Shown: in pieces, positions 5,502 to 13,027 of the stretch
Layout of the letters: each line of letters begins with the position of its first letter
Position numbering within the stretch: position 1 is the stretch's first letter
From: an archaeon
GTDB lineage: Archaea > Micrarchaeota > Micrarchaeia > Anstonellales > Bilamarchaeaceae
Reading direction: 5' to 3'
Assembly: GCA_020052325.1 (NCBI GenBank)
Contig: JAGVPF010000064.1
Span: 1-14,495 of the forward strand
Length of the DNA stretch: 14,495 nt
Notes under the pieces: generated by a model
Database searches by the model: none
What the model saw: the letters and a program-made list of their open reading frames with translations, nothing else
What the model was told of the DNA's origin: nothing
Program-made: the position numbers and the translations under genes

Positions 5502-6827
5502 GTGGAGGCTCTTTTTGTGGAATACCAGCGGATTCTGTCCAATTTCGATTATGCGGAGCTCCGGCTCGAGAAAAGCTCGAGCTCGTACTTCGGAATCAAG
5601 GATGACGAGGTCAAGCACTCATCGGGCTCGGTCGAAGGGGTCAGCGTCCGTGTCCTTGCAAACGGCTCGTGGGGCTTCGCTTCCGCGACAAAGGGCAGGA
5701 AGAGCGTCGAGGACCTGCTGAAAGAGGCGATAAAGCTCTCTAACCTCGGCAAGGGGAAAATCAGCCTTGCGCAAATGCAGGCGCAAAGGAAGGATGTGCG
5801 AAGCGCCATCACGCCCGTCGACACGGACGACCAGGTCAAGGCGCTGCTTGATGCATCAAAGGGGATGAAGGCCGATAAGGTCTCCTCGCGCATACTCTCA
5901 TGCACGGATTCGGTGACACGGAAGGAGTTCTACAATTCCGAAGGATTGGAGATAACACAGGATACCGGATACACATACCTGTCCTGCTCGTGCGTCTCGC
6001 GCTCCGGAGACGTTATGCAACGCGGTGCGTCCCGCGCCTGGTCCCGGAGCGGGTTCGGGGGCATCGACGCCTCCGGTACTGCGCTCATATCCAGGGACAA
6101 GGCGCTGCGCATGCTGGATGCGGCCCCGCCCCCCAAAGGCAGGTTCACGGTCGTGCTCGACCCTGAGATGACCGGCGTATTCGCCCATGAGGCGGTGGGG
6201 CATGCCTGCGAGGCGGATTCCGTCATCGACCGCGAATCCATCCTCTCCGACAAGATGGGAAAAAGGATAGGGAATGAACTCGTCAGCATCATAGACGACC
6301 CGACCGCGGCGGATTTCGGGCAGTATGCCTATGACGATGAGGGGGTGCCGGGAAAGGCCACGACTCTTGTCGAGATGGGCGTCTTAAAGGGATTCCTCAA
6401 TTCGCGCGAGAGCGCAAAGGAGCTTGCGGCCGAGCCGAACGGGCATGCGAGGGCCGAGGATTACGGCGAAGTGCCGGTGGTCCGCATGAGCAATACATAC
6501 TTCCAGAAGGGGAAAACTCCGAAGGAAGAGGTTTTCGACATCGCAAACGGCATATACCTGAAGGGCATGAAAGGCGGAAGCGTGGACATATTCTCAGGGG
6601 GCTTCATGTTCAAGGCCGAGGAGGCCTACGAGATAACCCGTGGCGGGCTTGGCAAAATCATGCGTGATGTCACAATCACCGGCAATATCCTCCAGACCAT
6701 GCTGGATGTCGAATGCGTGGGTGATGATTTCGGGACTTCCCCCGGCGTCTGCGGCAAATCCTCGCAGAGTGTTCCTGTCAGCGACGGCGGGCCGCACATC
6801 CGGGTAAAGAACGTGGCGATAGGCTAG
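5502..6827 (+). CDS. tldD: TldD metalloprotease family protein
   Basis: 441 residues, usual for archaeal TldD. The N-terminal half has the 'YAELRLEKSSSSYFGIKDDEV' style opening that varies between members. The zinc site is intact: HEAVGHACEAD with H229, E230 and H234, and the third ligand Cys in 'GVCGKSSQ' (C417). In bacteria TldD forms a TldD/TldE heterodimer whose TldD half carries the metal and degrades unfolded peptides; this degrades CcdA antitoxin and matures microcin B17 in E. coli. The archaeal role is general peptide turnover or unknown. The start is a GTG at 5502, 23 bases after the roadblock gene; the GTG at 5517 is less likely because it would trim the first helix. No tldE/pmbA gene follows; the next gene is a permease. 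Confidence 0.9.
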   Translation: MEALFVEYQRILSNFDYAELRLEKSSSSYFGIKDDEVKHSSGSVEGVSVRVLANGSWGFASATKGRKSVEDLLKEAIKLSNLGKGKISLAQMQAQRKDVRSAITPVDTDDQVKALLDASKGMKADKVSSRILSCTDSVTRKEFYNSEGLEITQDTGYTYLSCSCVSRSGDVMQRGASRAWSRSGFGGIDASGTALISRDKALRMLDAAPPPKGRFTVVLDPEMTGVFAHEAVGHACEADSVIDRESILSDKMGKRIGNELVSIIDDPTAADFGQYAYDDEGVPGKATTLVEMGVLKGFLNSRESAKELAAEPNGHARAEDYGEVPVVRMSNTYFQKGKTPKEEVFDIANGIYLKGMKGGSVDIFSGGFMFKAEEAYEITRGGLGKIMRDVTITGNILQTMLDVECVGDDFGTSPGVCGKSSQSVPVSDGGPHIRVKNVAIG

Positions 6828-6856
6828 GCAGACGGGTTTCCGAAGGCATGCCTGCG

Positions 6857-6874
6857 GATGTGGAAATCCACATC
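6857..6874. repeat. Perfect 8-base inverted repeat before the permease gene
   Basis: GATGTGGA and TCCACATC are perfect 8-base arms separated by AA, in the 91-base gap between tldD and the permease, about 16 bases before the permease's TATA-like box. There is no T-run after it, so an operator site for a dimeric regulator is more likely than a terminator. Confidence 0.5.
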
Positions 6875-6889
6875 GGAATCATGGCAAGG

Positions 6890-6898
6890 AATAATAGC
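6890..6898 (+). promoter_or_regulatory. Weak TATA-like box of the permease gene
   Basis: AATAATAG, centred about 26 bases before the GTG at 6919, is the only AT-rich run in the gap and would give a leaderless message. It is a poor match to the usual box. Confidence 0.35.
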
Positions 6899-6918
6899 AT
6901 GGCCTCACGCCCTCATTT

Positions 6919-8085
6919 GTGGACGGGATTTCGGATGCCATCTCCTTTATCGCGGGTTTTGCCATCGGTTTTCTTGGCGGCCTTCTTCCCGGCCTGCATT
7001 CCAACACGATAATATCCGTCCTCGCCTCGCTGGGATTCGACGAACGGGCCCTCGGGGTCATGATTATTTCGCTTTTCCCGGCACACATGATATCCTCGTT
7101 CATACCATCGATTTTTTTCGGCGTGCCAGAAGCGGGCACGGTCGTCGCCGTGCTTCCGGGCCAGCGCATGGTGCAACGTGGGGAGGGCGTGAAGGCGCTC
7201 GCTACCGTCCTCCTTTCCTGCGCCCTGTCCGCCCTGCTCTCCTGCGCGCTGTTTCATCCATCGCTAAGCATCTTCCCGCCGGTGTACGAGGCGGCAAGGC
7301 CGCATATGAAGTTCATCCTGCTCGGGATTTCTATCGTGCTGCTCCTGCGCACGAAGGCGCCCCATCTTTCGGCAGCGGTTTTCGCGCTTTCTGGCATACT
7401 CGGATTTTTCTCCCTTAACAGCGGGATGCCGGACCCGTTCCTCCCCCTTTTTTCAGGGATGTTCGCGATGGCGGCGATGGAGGGCTGGAAGAAGGGCGCG
7501 GCACCAACGCAGAAGGATTTGCCAGCCTGTTCGGGAATCATGCTGTTTGCGGCAATCGGCGTCGCCATCGGATTCGCTGCGGACCTTGTTCCCGGCGTGG
7601 GCTCCCCGTCGCAGATGGCTGTGTTCGCAACGATGCTGATGCCGATGGATACCCCGGCGTACCTTGCCACGATAAGCTCGATATCGGTCAGCCAGGCCGT
7701 ATTCTCGCTCTCGACTTCGGCCTCGATAGGAAAGAGCAGGGTAGGCGCCACTGCATGGCTTTCTGAGAGCATGGACATAGGCGCCAACCTATCAATGCTG
7801 CTGGCGCTTTTCGTCGCAAGTTTGGCGCTTGCGGCGGGGCTTGCCTATGCCTTGCGCTTATATGCCGCAAAGCTCGCATCGCTCGATTTTTCAGCGCTAA
7901 GGATTGTCCTTGCGGCCTACATCGTGGCAATCACGCTCATCATAGACGGCTGGCCCGGCCTCGCGGTGCTTGCCATATCCACCGGCCTCGGGAAGCTGGC
8001 GCTCGCGCTAGGGGTTGAGAGGACGAACCTGATGGGCGCAATCATCGTCCCGACGCTGATGCTGCTTTTCCACATATTTCTCTAA
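6919..8085 (+). CDS. TctA/DUF112 family membrane permease
   Basis: A 388-residue polytopic membrane protein with about ten hydrophobic segments. It carries the family signature twice: 'GGLLPGLHSNTI' (residues 20-30) and 'ADLVPGVGSPSQMAV' in the second half, which suggests two repeats with matching re-entrant loops. In bacteria TctA is the large permease of tripartite tricarboxylate transporters, working with TctB and a periplasmic binding protein TctC. Archaeal DUF112 relatives are shorter and usually occur without partners, and their substrate is unknown. No TctB or TctC gene is present here, consistent with a stand-alone archaeal form. The start is a GTG at 6919 with no ribosome site, compatible with a leaderless message. 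The gene ends 6 bases from a convergent gene. Confidence 0.8.
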   Translation: MDGISDAISFIAGFAIGFLGGLLPGLHSNTIISVLASLGFDERALGVMIISLFPAHMISSFIPSIFFGVPEAGTVVAVLPGQRMVQRGEGVKALATVLLSCALSALLSCALFHPSLSIFPPVYEAARPHMKFILLGISIVLLLRTKAPHLSAAVFALSGILGFFSLNSGMPDPFLPLFSGMFAMAAMEGWKKGAAPTQKDLPACSGIMLFAAIGVAIGFAADLVPGVGSPSQMAVFATMLMPMDTPAYLATISSISVSQAVFSLSTSASIGKSRVGATAWLSESMDIGANLSMLLALFVASLALAAGLAYALRLYAAKLASLDFSALRIVLAAYIVAITLIIDGWPGLAVLAISTGLGKLALALGVERTNLMGAIIVPTLMLLFHIFL

Positions 8086-8091
8086 TAGGAT

Positions 8092-9405
8092 TCAGCCGCC
8101 CTTGGCCTTCTCCATGACATATGGCATGACGGATTGAATCAGCGCGAAGAATGAATCGAAATCGGCCAGGAAGGGATTGCCGAAAATCGCCGGGCTCTGC
8201 GAACCGTCGCTGAATATCGTGTCCAGGTGCGCTTTCCTGCAGATGGGCTCGAAAAGGGGCCTGAAAAATGCGGGCATGGTCCGATGGGCTGGGCCGGGCT
8301 TTCCCATGTGCGAAAACGACTCGCGCTCGATGAACAGGTTCGTGTAGTAATCATAGGTGCCAATCGGCTTTCCTTCCTCCTTGTCCCGCTTGGCGTAGTA
8401 TTCCAGGTAGCTGCGGGGCGAGTTGCCGACCAGTGAATCCGCCTGGTCGCCGAAAAGCTGGAGGTAAGTTGCGACTGCGATTTCCATCTGCGCCAAGCCA
8501 TCCTGCGTGCATGAGGGGCAGGCGGCAGCGATTGCTTCCAGCACCGGGGACCTGAGCGAATAGGACATTATTTGCCCGTCCTTTGCCAACGCATATGCCG
8601 TCCCTCCCGTTTTCCATGCCTCGGCGAGTATGACGTCGTCGTCCTGGCCTGCAGAACCGGCGCGCCATATTTCCCTGAAATCCGCAAGGAATCCCGCGCG
8701 GGCATACGAATCGAGCGCATCCAGCCAGTAATCATGGAGCAGTTCCTCGCCGACCGAGTCCGAGATTCCCTTGAGGGCCATCAGCTGGGACGGCGTCAGA
8801 GCGTCGATGCTTTCGGCATCCGGAAAGAAGGAATACTTGTTGTTGATTGCGATAAGGTCGCGGACGATGCACGGGCCTTTCCTGCAGTCGGAAACTGTGC
8901 TCCCGCTTGAATCGAGGATTTGGAACTCGTAAACCGCCGGCAGGTCCTTTGCGAAAATGGCATTCGGCCAGGCATTGGGGTCGGTCATGAAGACGAGGAC
9001 GTCGTTTCCCAGCATGGTGGCGGCAGTCGCGGAGGAGAAATCGAAGGTTTCGGCGAGCTGGCGGAACACCAGCTGGGTAAGCCGGGCCTCGCGGGCGGAA
9101 AATTGCGGCGGGACTTCGGTGAAGCGGCCGTAATAGGCGGTCACGCCATAGATGTCGGCGGATTCCATGCCTGCGAACCTGGTGCTGACCGAGACTTCGG
9201 CGCCCGACGAATCGAACGTATATGCCGGAATCCAGTTGGCCCTCTCATCCCCGGCCACTTTTCCGCTGCAGGATTGGAGTGTGGACGCGGATGCGCCTGC
9301 GAGCATTATCGATGCGGCGAGCGCAGTACGCTTTGAGAATTCGAAGGCGCCTGTGCCCGACTTCTTTGGCTCGGATTGGCGGCACGCGTTCTGGCGATTA
9401 TACAT
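8092..9405 (-). CDS. Unrecognised exported protein with Tat/lipoprotein-like signal
   Basis: I do not recognise this 437-residue protein. The ATG at 9405 is preferred: it lies about 27 bases after a TATA-like box and gives an N-terminus with export features. Residues 1-23 are polar and basic, S24-K25-R26-T27-A28-L29 resembles a twin-arginine motif with Lys for the first Arg, then come a hydrophobic stretch 28-40 and a lipobox-like L43-Q44-S45-C46. The rest is soluble and mainly helical, with paired cysteines ('DCRKGPC', 'CPSC', 'PICRK') that suit disulfides outside the cell. 'SVGEELLHDYWLDALDSY' is the only striking polar motif, and it is not a known HExxH site. It is downstream of carB by 26 bases and could be co-transcribed with it, or use its own promoter. 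Confidence 0.7.
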   Translation of the reverse strand: MYNRQNACRQSEPKKSGTGAFEFSKRTALAASIMLAGASASTLQSCSGKVAGDERANWIPAYTFDSSGAEVSVSTRFAGMESADIYGVTAYYGRFTEVPPQFSAREARLTQLVFRQLAETFDFSSATAATMLGNDVLVFMTDPNAWPNAIFAKDLPAVYEFQILDSSGSTVSDCRKGPCIVRDLIAINNKYSFFPDAESIDALTPSQLMALKGISDSVGEELLHDYWLDALDSYARAGFLADFREIWRAGSAGQDDDVILAEAWKTGGTAYALAKDGQIMSYSLRSPVLEAIAAACPSCTQDGLAQMEIAVATYLQLFGDQADSLVGNSPRSYLEYYAKRDKEEGKPIGTYDYYTNLFIERESFSHMGKPGPAHRTMPAFFRPLFEPICRKAHLDTIFSDGSQSPAIFGNPFLADFDSFFALIQSVMPYVMEKAKGG

Positions 9406-9428
9406 GTGGGAGAATATGAATGTGAATG

Positions 9429-9436
9429 TTTTTAAT
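9429..9436 (-). promoter_or_regulatory. TATA-like box overlapping the carB stop codon
   Basis: On the minus strand the end of carB reads CATTAAAAAC, including the TAA stop. Its centre is about 27 bases before the ATG at 9405, ideal for a leaderless archaeal message of the exported protein gene. Confidence 0.5.
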
Positions 9437-12400
9437 GGGCGTACTCGTCCGCACGCCGGATGTCCAGCTCCTTTTTCTTCAACGTGAGGACCGCCTTCAG
9501 GAGCTCGTTCGCCGTGCTGATGTTGGTTATGCATGGGATGTTGCTCCGGATGCTCGAGCGCCTTATTTTATAGCCATCCGTGTTCGCGCCCCCGCCTTTT
9601 GTCGGCGTGTTGATGACGAGCGTGATGGTGCCGGATTCTATCAGCTCCACGACATCCGGGTGCCCCATCCCTATTTTCGGTATCGGGATTGCCCCTTCCA
9701 CGCCGCCGACGGTCCCAAGCGTGCCGTAGATGCCGAATCCCAGCTTCTTCAGGTTCTCCGAAAGCTCGGGGACATGCGGCTTGTCCTCGTCGCGAAGAGA
9801 GATGAACGCGTTAGGCGCCAGGTTGCCATCAAGCCTGATGCCCGCGGCAAGCAGGGCCTTGTAGTAGGCCACTTCGAATGTCTTCCCTATCCCCATCGTC
9901 TCCCCGGTGCTCCGCATCTCCGGGCCGAGCTTGATGTCGGTGCCGATGAGCTTCAGGAACGGGAAAACGACGCTTTTCACAGCGTAGTGGTTGAGCTTCG
10001 GATTGATTTTCGGGAGCTTTTCCCCGAGCATCGCTGCGACGGCGAGCTTGGTCAGCTGCACGCCTATCGCCTTGCTGACAAACGGCACGGTGCGGCTTGC
10101 CCGGGGGTTTGCTTCAAGGATGAATATCGTTCCCTCCTTGACCACGAACTGGATGTTGACCAGGCCTATGATTCCTAGCGCTTTCGAGATTTTTTGCGTG
10201 TAATCTATCAGCGTCTTCTTCTCCTTGTCGCTGAGCCTTATCGCCGGCAGGACGATGTTCGCATCCCCTGAATGCACGCCCGCAGGCTCGATGTGCTCCA
10301 TCAGCCCTCCGATGAAGACCGTCTCCCCGTCCGAGACCGCATCGACCTCGCATTCAATCGCGTTGTCGATGTATTTGTCGATGAGCACCGGGCGCTTCTG
10401 GCTTAAGTCGACGGCCTCGTGGATGTATCTCCGGAGCTCCTCATCGCTCCGCACTATCTCCATGCCGCGGCCCGCTATCACGTAGCTCGGGCGGACGACG
10501 ATGGGATACCCGATTGCGGACGCCGCCTCCAGCGCCTCTGCCTCGCTTGTCGCCGTGTCGTTCTGCGGCTGGGGAATCCCGAGCCGGTTGGCAAGCTCCC
10601 GGAAACGCTCGCGGTCTTCTGCTATGTCTATGCCGTCGGTCGGAGTGCCAAGGATGCGCGCGCCCGCCTTTTCGAGCCGCTCGGCAAGATTGATGCTGGT
10701 CTGGCCGCCTAGCTGGACTATCACGCCTTCCGGCGATTCGTTGTCGATGATGTTCATGACGTCTTCGAATGTGAGGGGCTCGAAGTACAGCCGGTCGCTC
10801 GTGTCGAAATCCGTGCTGACGGTCTCGGGGTTGTTGTTCACCATGATGCTCTTGTACCCGAGTTCGCGCAGCGCGAACGCCGCGTGCGTGCAGCAGTAGT
10901 CGAATTCGATGCCCTGGCCTATCCTTATCGGGCCTGAGCCTATGACGATGACTTTTCTGCCAACAAGGGGCTTCGCCTCGTTCTCATCCTCGTATACGGA
11001 ATAGTAGTAGGGGGTGATGGCCTCGAATTCCCCGGCGCACGAATCGACAATCTTGTATGTCGGAATGATTCCGAAGGATTTGCGGAGAGTGCGGACCGCG
11101 AGCTCGTCCGAGCTGGTCAGCGATGCGATTTGCGAATCCGAAAAACCGGCCCGCTTGGCTTCAAGCATGAGCGCTTTTCCCATCTTTTCCTTTCCGATGC
11201 GCCGTTCAACCTCAACCATGTCAGAAATCCTGCGGAGGAACCAGCGGTGTATCTTTGTCTTTGAATGGAGTTCGTCGACTGACTTTCCGCGCCGGAACGA
11301 TTCAATGAGCGCATAGATTCGCAGGTCGGTCGGGGGGAAGAGGTGCTCCTCCGGATTGATTTCTTTGGGCAGCTTGACTTCGAGGCTCCGGAGCGCCTTG
11401 TTCAGCGCCTCGGGGAACGTGCGCCCGATCGACATCACTTCGCCGGTGCTCTTCATCTGCGTGCCTATTTCGCGCGATGTTTTGGGGAACTTGTCGAACG
11501 GCCAGCGTGGAATCTTGATTACCACGTAATCGAGCGCGGGCTCGAACGCGGCGGACGTCCCGGTTATCGCGTTCCGAATTTCGTGGAGGCGGTAGCCGAG
11601 GGCGATTTTCGTGGCGACGCGGGCGATTGGGTAGCCGGTGGCCTTGGATGCGAGGGCCGATGAGCGGGAAAGGCGGGGGTTGACCTCGATGACCGTGAAC
11701 TTCCCGGTCTCCTGGTTCATGGCGAACTGCACGTTGCATCCGCCTTCTATGCCAACGCCTTCGGCGATTTTGAGCGCGGCATCGCGCAGCATCTGGTGGT
11801 CGGCGTCGCTTAGCGTCTGCGACGGGGCGATGACGATGCTTTCGCCGGTGTGAACGCCCATCGGGTCGATGTTCTCCATGTTGCAGATAATCTGCGAATT
11901 GCCAAATGAATCGCGGACGACCTCGTACTCGAACTCGCCCCACCCTATCGCGCTCTTCTCGATGAGCGCCTCGCCGGTCATGCTCATCCGCAGGGCAAGC
12001 TCAAGGAGCGGGCACAAATCCGCCTCGTTGTATACCGTGCCGCCGCCGGTGCCCCCAAGGGTGAATGAAGGGCGCACGATAATCGGGTAGCCAATCGCGC
12101 TTGCGGCTTTCACCCCGCTCGCGATGTCATTCACGACCTTGCCAGGAAGAATCGGCATCCCAAGCCGGTTCATCAATGCGTTGAAACGCTCGCGCGATTC
12201 AGCCATGTCTATCGCTTCGGCCCCGGTCCCGATGAAGCGCACATCGTGCTTCTTCAGGATTCCGCTTCGGTGCAGCTCCATCGCGAGGTTGAGGGCGGTC
12301 TGCCCGCCCATCGTCGCCATCAGCGCTTCGGGCTTCTCGCGGGCGATGATTTTCTCAAGGACGCCGCATGTCAGGGGCTCGATATAGACGAAATCGGCCG

Positions 12401-12569
12401 TGTCCTTGTCGGTCTGGATTGTGGCCGGATTCGAATTCACCAGCACGACCTGGATTCCCTCCTCCTTAAGCGCCCGGCATGCCTGAACGCCGGAGTAGTC
12501 GAACTCGGCGGACTGGCCAATCACGATAGGGCCTGACCCGATGACAAGGACTTTCTTCGGCTTTTTCAA
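9432..12569 (-). CDS. carB: Carbamoyl-phosphate synthase large subunit
   Basis: 1045 residues, close to the usual 1050-1080. It makes carbamoyl phosphate from bicarbonate, two ATP and ammonia passed on by CarA, for pyrimidine and arginine synthesis. Both halves are intact. The first begins 'KVLVIGSGPIVIGQSAEFDY' and has an ATP-grasp domain for carboxyphosphate. The second begins near residue 540 with 'VIVIGSGPIRIGQGIEFDY' and phosphorylates carbamate. A C-terminal MGS-like regulatory domain from about residue 940 has 'GFGIYGTLGTVGG' and 'NTPTKGGGANTDGYKIRR', the site for nucleotide effectors such as UMP in bacterial enzymes. It is one unbroken gene, unlike the split carB of some methanogens. 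The TTG at 12569 is chosen because GGAG lies 8 bases before it and KKPKKVLVIG follows at once; a GTG at 12578 is possible. It starts 13 bases after the zinc-ribbon gene. Confidence 0.96.
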   Translation of the reverse strand: MKKPKKVLVIGSGPIVIGQSAEFDYSGVQACRALKEEGIQVVLVNSNPATIQTDKDTADFVYIEPLTCGVLEKIIAREKPEALMATMGGQTALNLAMELHRSGILKKHDVRFIGTGAEAIDMAESRERFNALMNRLGMPILPGKVVNDIASGVKAASAIGYPIIVRPSFTLGGTGGGTVYNEADLCPLLELALRMSMTGEALIEKSAIGWGEFEYEVVRDSFGNSQIICNMENIDPMGVHTGESIVIAPSQTLSDADHQMLRDAALKIAEGVGIEGGCNVQFAMNQETGKFTVIEVNPRLSRSSALASKATGYPIARVATKIALGYRLHEIRNAITGTSAAFEPALDYVVIKIPRWPFDKFPKTSREIGTQMKSTGEVMSIGRTFPEALNKALRSLEVKLPKEINPEEHLFPPTDLRIYALIESFRRGKSVDELHSKTKIHRWFLRRISDMVEVERRIGKEKMGKALMLEAKRAGFSDSQIASLTSSDELAVRTLRKSFGIIPTYKIVDSCAGEFEAITPYYYSVYEDENEAKPLVGRKVIVIGSGPIRIGQGIEFDYCCTHAAFALRELGYKSIMVNNNPETVSTDFDTSDRLYFEPLTFEDVMNIIDNESPEGVIVQLGGQTSINLAERLEKAGARILGTPTDGIDIAEDRERFRELANRLGIPQPQNDTATSEAEALEAASAIGYPIVVRPSYVIAGRGMEIVRSDEELRRYIHEAVDLSQKRPVLIDKYIDNAIECEVDAVSDGETVFIGGLMEHIEPAGVHSGDANIVLPAIRLSDKEKKTLIDYTQKISKALGIIGLVNIQFVVKEGTIFILEANPRASRTVPFVSKAIGVQLTKLAVAAMLGEKLPKINPKLNHYAVKSVVFPFLKLIGTDIKLGPEMRSTGETMGIGKTFEVAYYKALLAAGIRLDGNLAPNAFISLRDEDKPHVPELSENLKKLGFGIYGTLGTVGGVEGAIPIPKIGMGHPDVVELIESGTITLVINTPTKGGGANTDGYKIRRSSIRSNIPCITNISTANELLKAVLTLKKKELDIRRADEYAH

Positions 12570-12582
12570 ATGAAGCACTCCC

Positions 12583-13023
12583 TCATTTTTTCGCCGGCTG
12601 CTCCCCGCCCTGAGCCGGGGGCTCCTGCGGCGGCTGCTGCATTCGCTGCACCATGTGCCACATGAAGCTCGCGCCCTCGAAGAACGCGGCCTGCGCAAGC
12701 TCCTGCCTGGACATTTCCTTGAGCTTCTTCTTCTCGGCATCCCAGAGCTGCAGGAACGCCCGCGAGGTCATGTCGTTCATGAACCTCTCGAAGTTCTCCT
12801 GCTGCTTTTCAAGCGGGATGCAGATGTGCGTCTTGTCCCGCACGTTCTCGGGGACGACCCCGCCCATCTTCTGGTTGCAGTCAAAGCACATGTGCTCGAA
12901 ATCCGCCGCTTTTGCAATGTCCGCGCGGCACTGCTCGCAGTATGTGTCGTTCCCGCAGAAACTGCATTTCACGTTCTTGTCCGCCTGCTCGCCCTTTGGG
13001 CCGGCATTTTCTCCATTTGCCAT
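12583..13023 (-). CDS. Small Cys-rich zinc-ribbon protein inside the carAB operon
   Basis: A 146-residue protein I cannot name. Residues 20-49 hold three CxxC pairs (C20/C23 'CSFC', C29/C32 'CEQC', C46/C49 'CFDC') plus H44, enough for one or two zinc sites. A single C68 follows in 'HICIPLEKQQENF'. The middle (about 75-125) is charged and probably helical (RFMNDMTSRAFLQLWDAEKKKLKEM). The last 18 residues are Pro/Gln/Glu-rich and probably disordered. The ATG at 13023 is 4 bases after the carA stop, and the stop is 13 bases before the carB start, so it is co-transcribed with both. Zinc ribbons of this kind bind RNA, DNA or protein partners. A role in regulating or assembling carbamoyl-phosphate synthase is suggested only by position. 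Confidence 0.75.
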   Translation of the reverse strand: MANGENAGPKGEQADKNVKCSFCGNDTYCEQCRADIAKAADFEHMCFDCNQKMGGVVPENVRDKTHICIPLEKQQENFERFMNDMTSRAFLQLWDAEKKKLKEMSRQELAQAAFFEGASFMWHMVQRMQQPPQEPPAQGGEQPAKK

Positions 13024-13027
13024 AACA

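Noticed and set aside
5031..5618. 195-codon minus-strand frame across the roadblock gene
   Set aside because: It is antisense to the roadblock protein and the vapBC promoter region; the roadblock reading is clearly the conserved one.
7254..7787. Open frame antisense to the permease gene
   Set aside because: The permease reading has membrane helices and family motifs; the antisense frame mirrors hydrophobic codons and has no supporting start signal.
9435..9534. Longer N-terminus of the exported protein, overlapping the 3' end of carB
   Set aside because: The added residues are read from carB in another frame, have no ribosome site, and lie upstream of a well-placed TATA-like box. The ATG at 9405 also gives a sensible export signal.
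9426..10178. 250-codon open frame on the plus strand opposite carB
   Set aside because: It is antisense to the conserved end of carB, its composition is typical of antisense frames in GC-rich DNA, and no promoter or known motif is seen.
11302..11943. Long open frame on the minus strand inside carB
   Set aside because: It is rich in Arg, Pro and His, as expected for a shadow frame of a GC-rich gene, and carB here is intact and conserved.
12570..12740. Arg/Ser-rich N-terminal extension of CarB
   Set aside because: It lies over the zinc-ribbon gene in another frame, is low-complexity, and CarB homology begins directly after the TTG at 12569.
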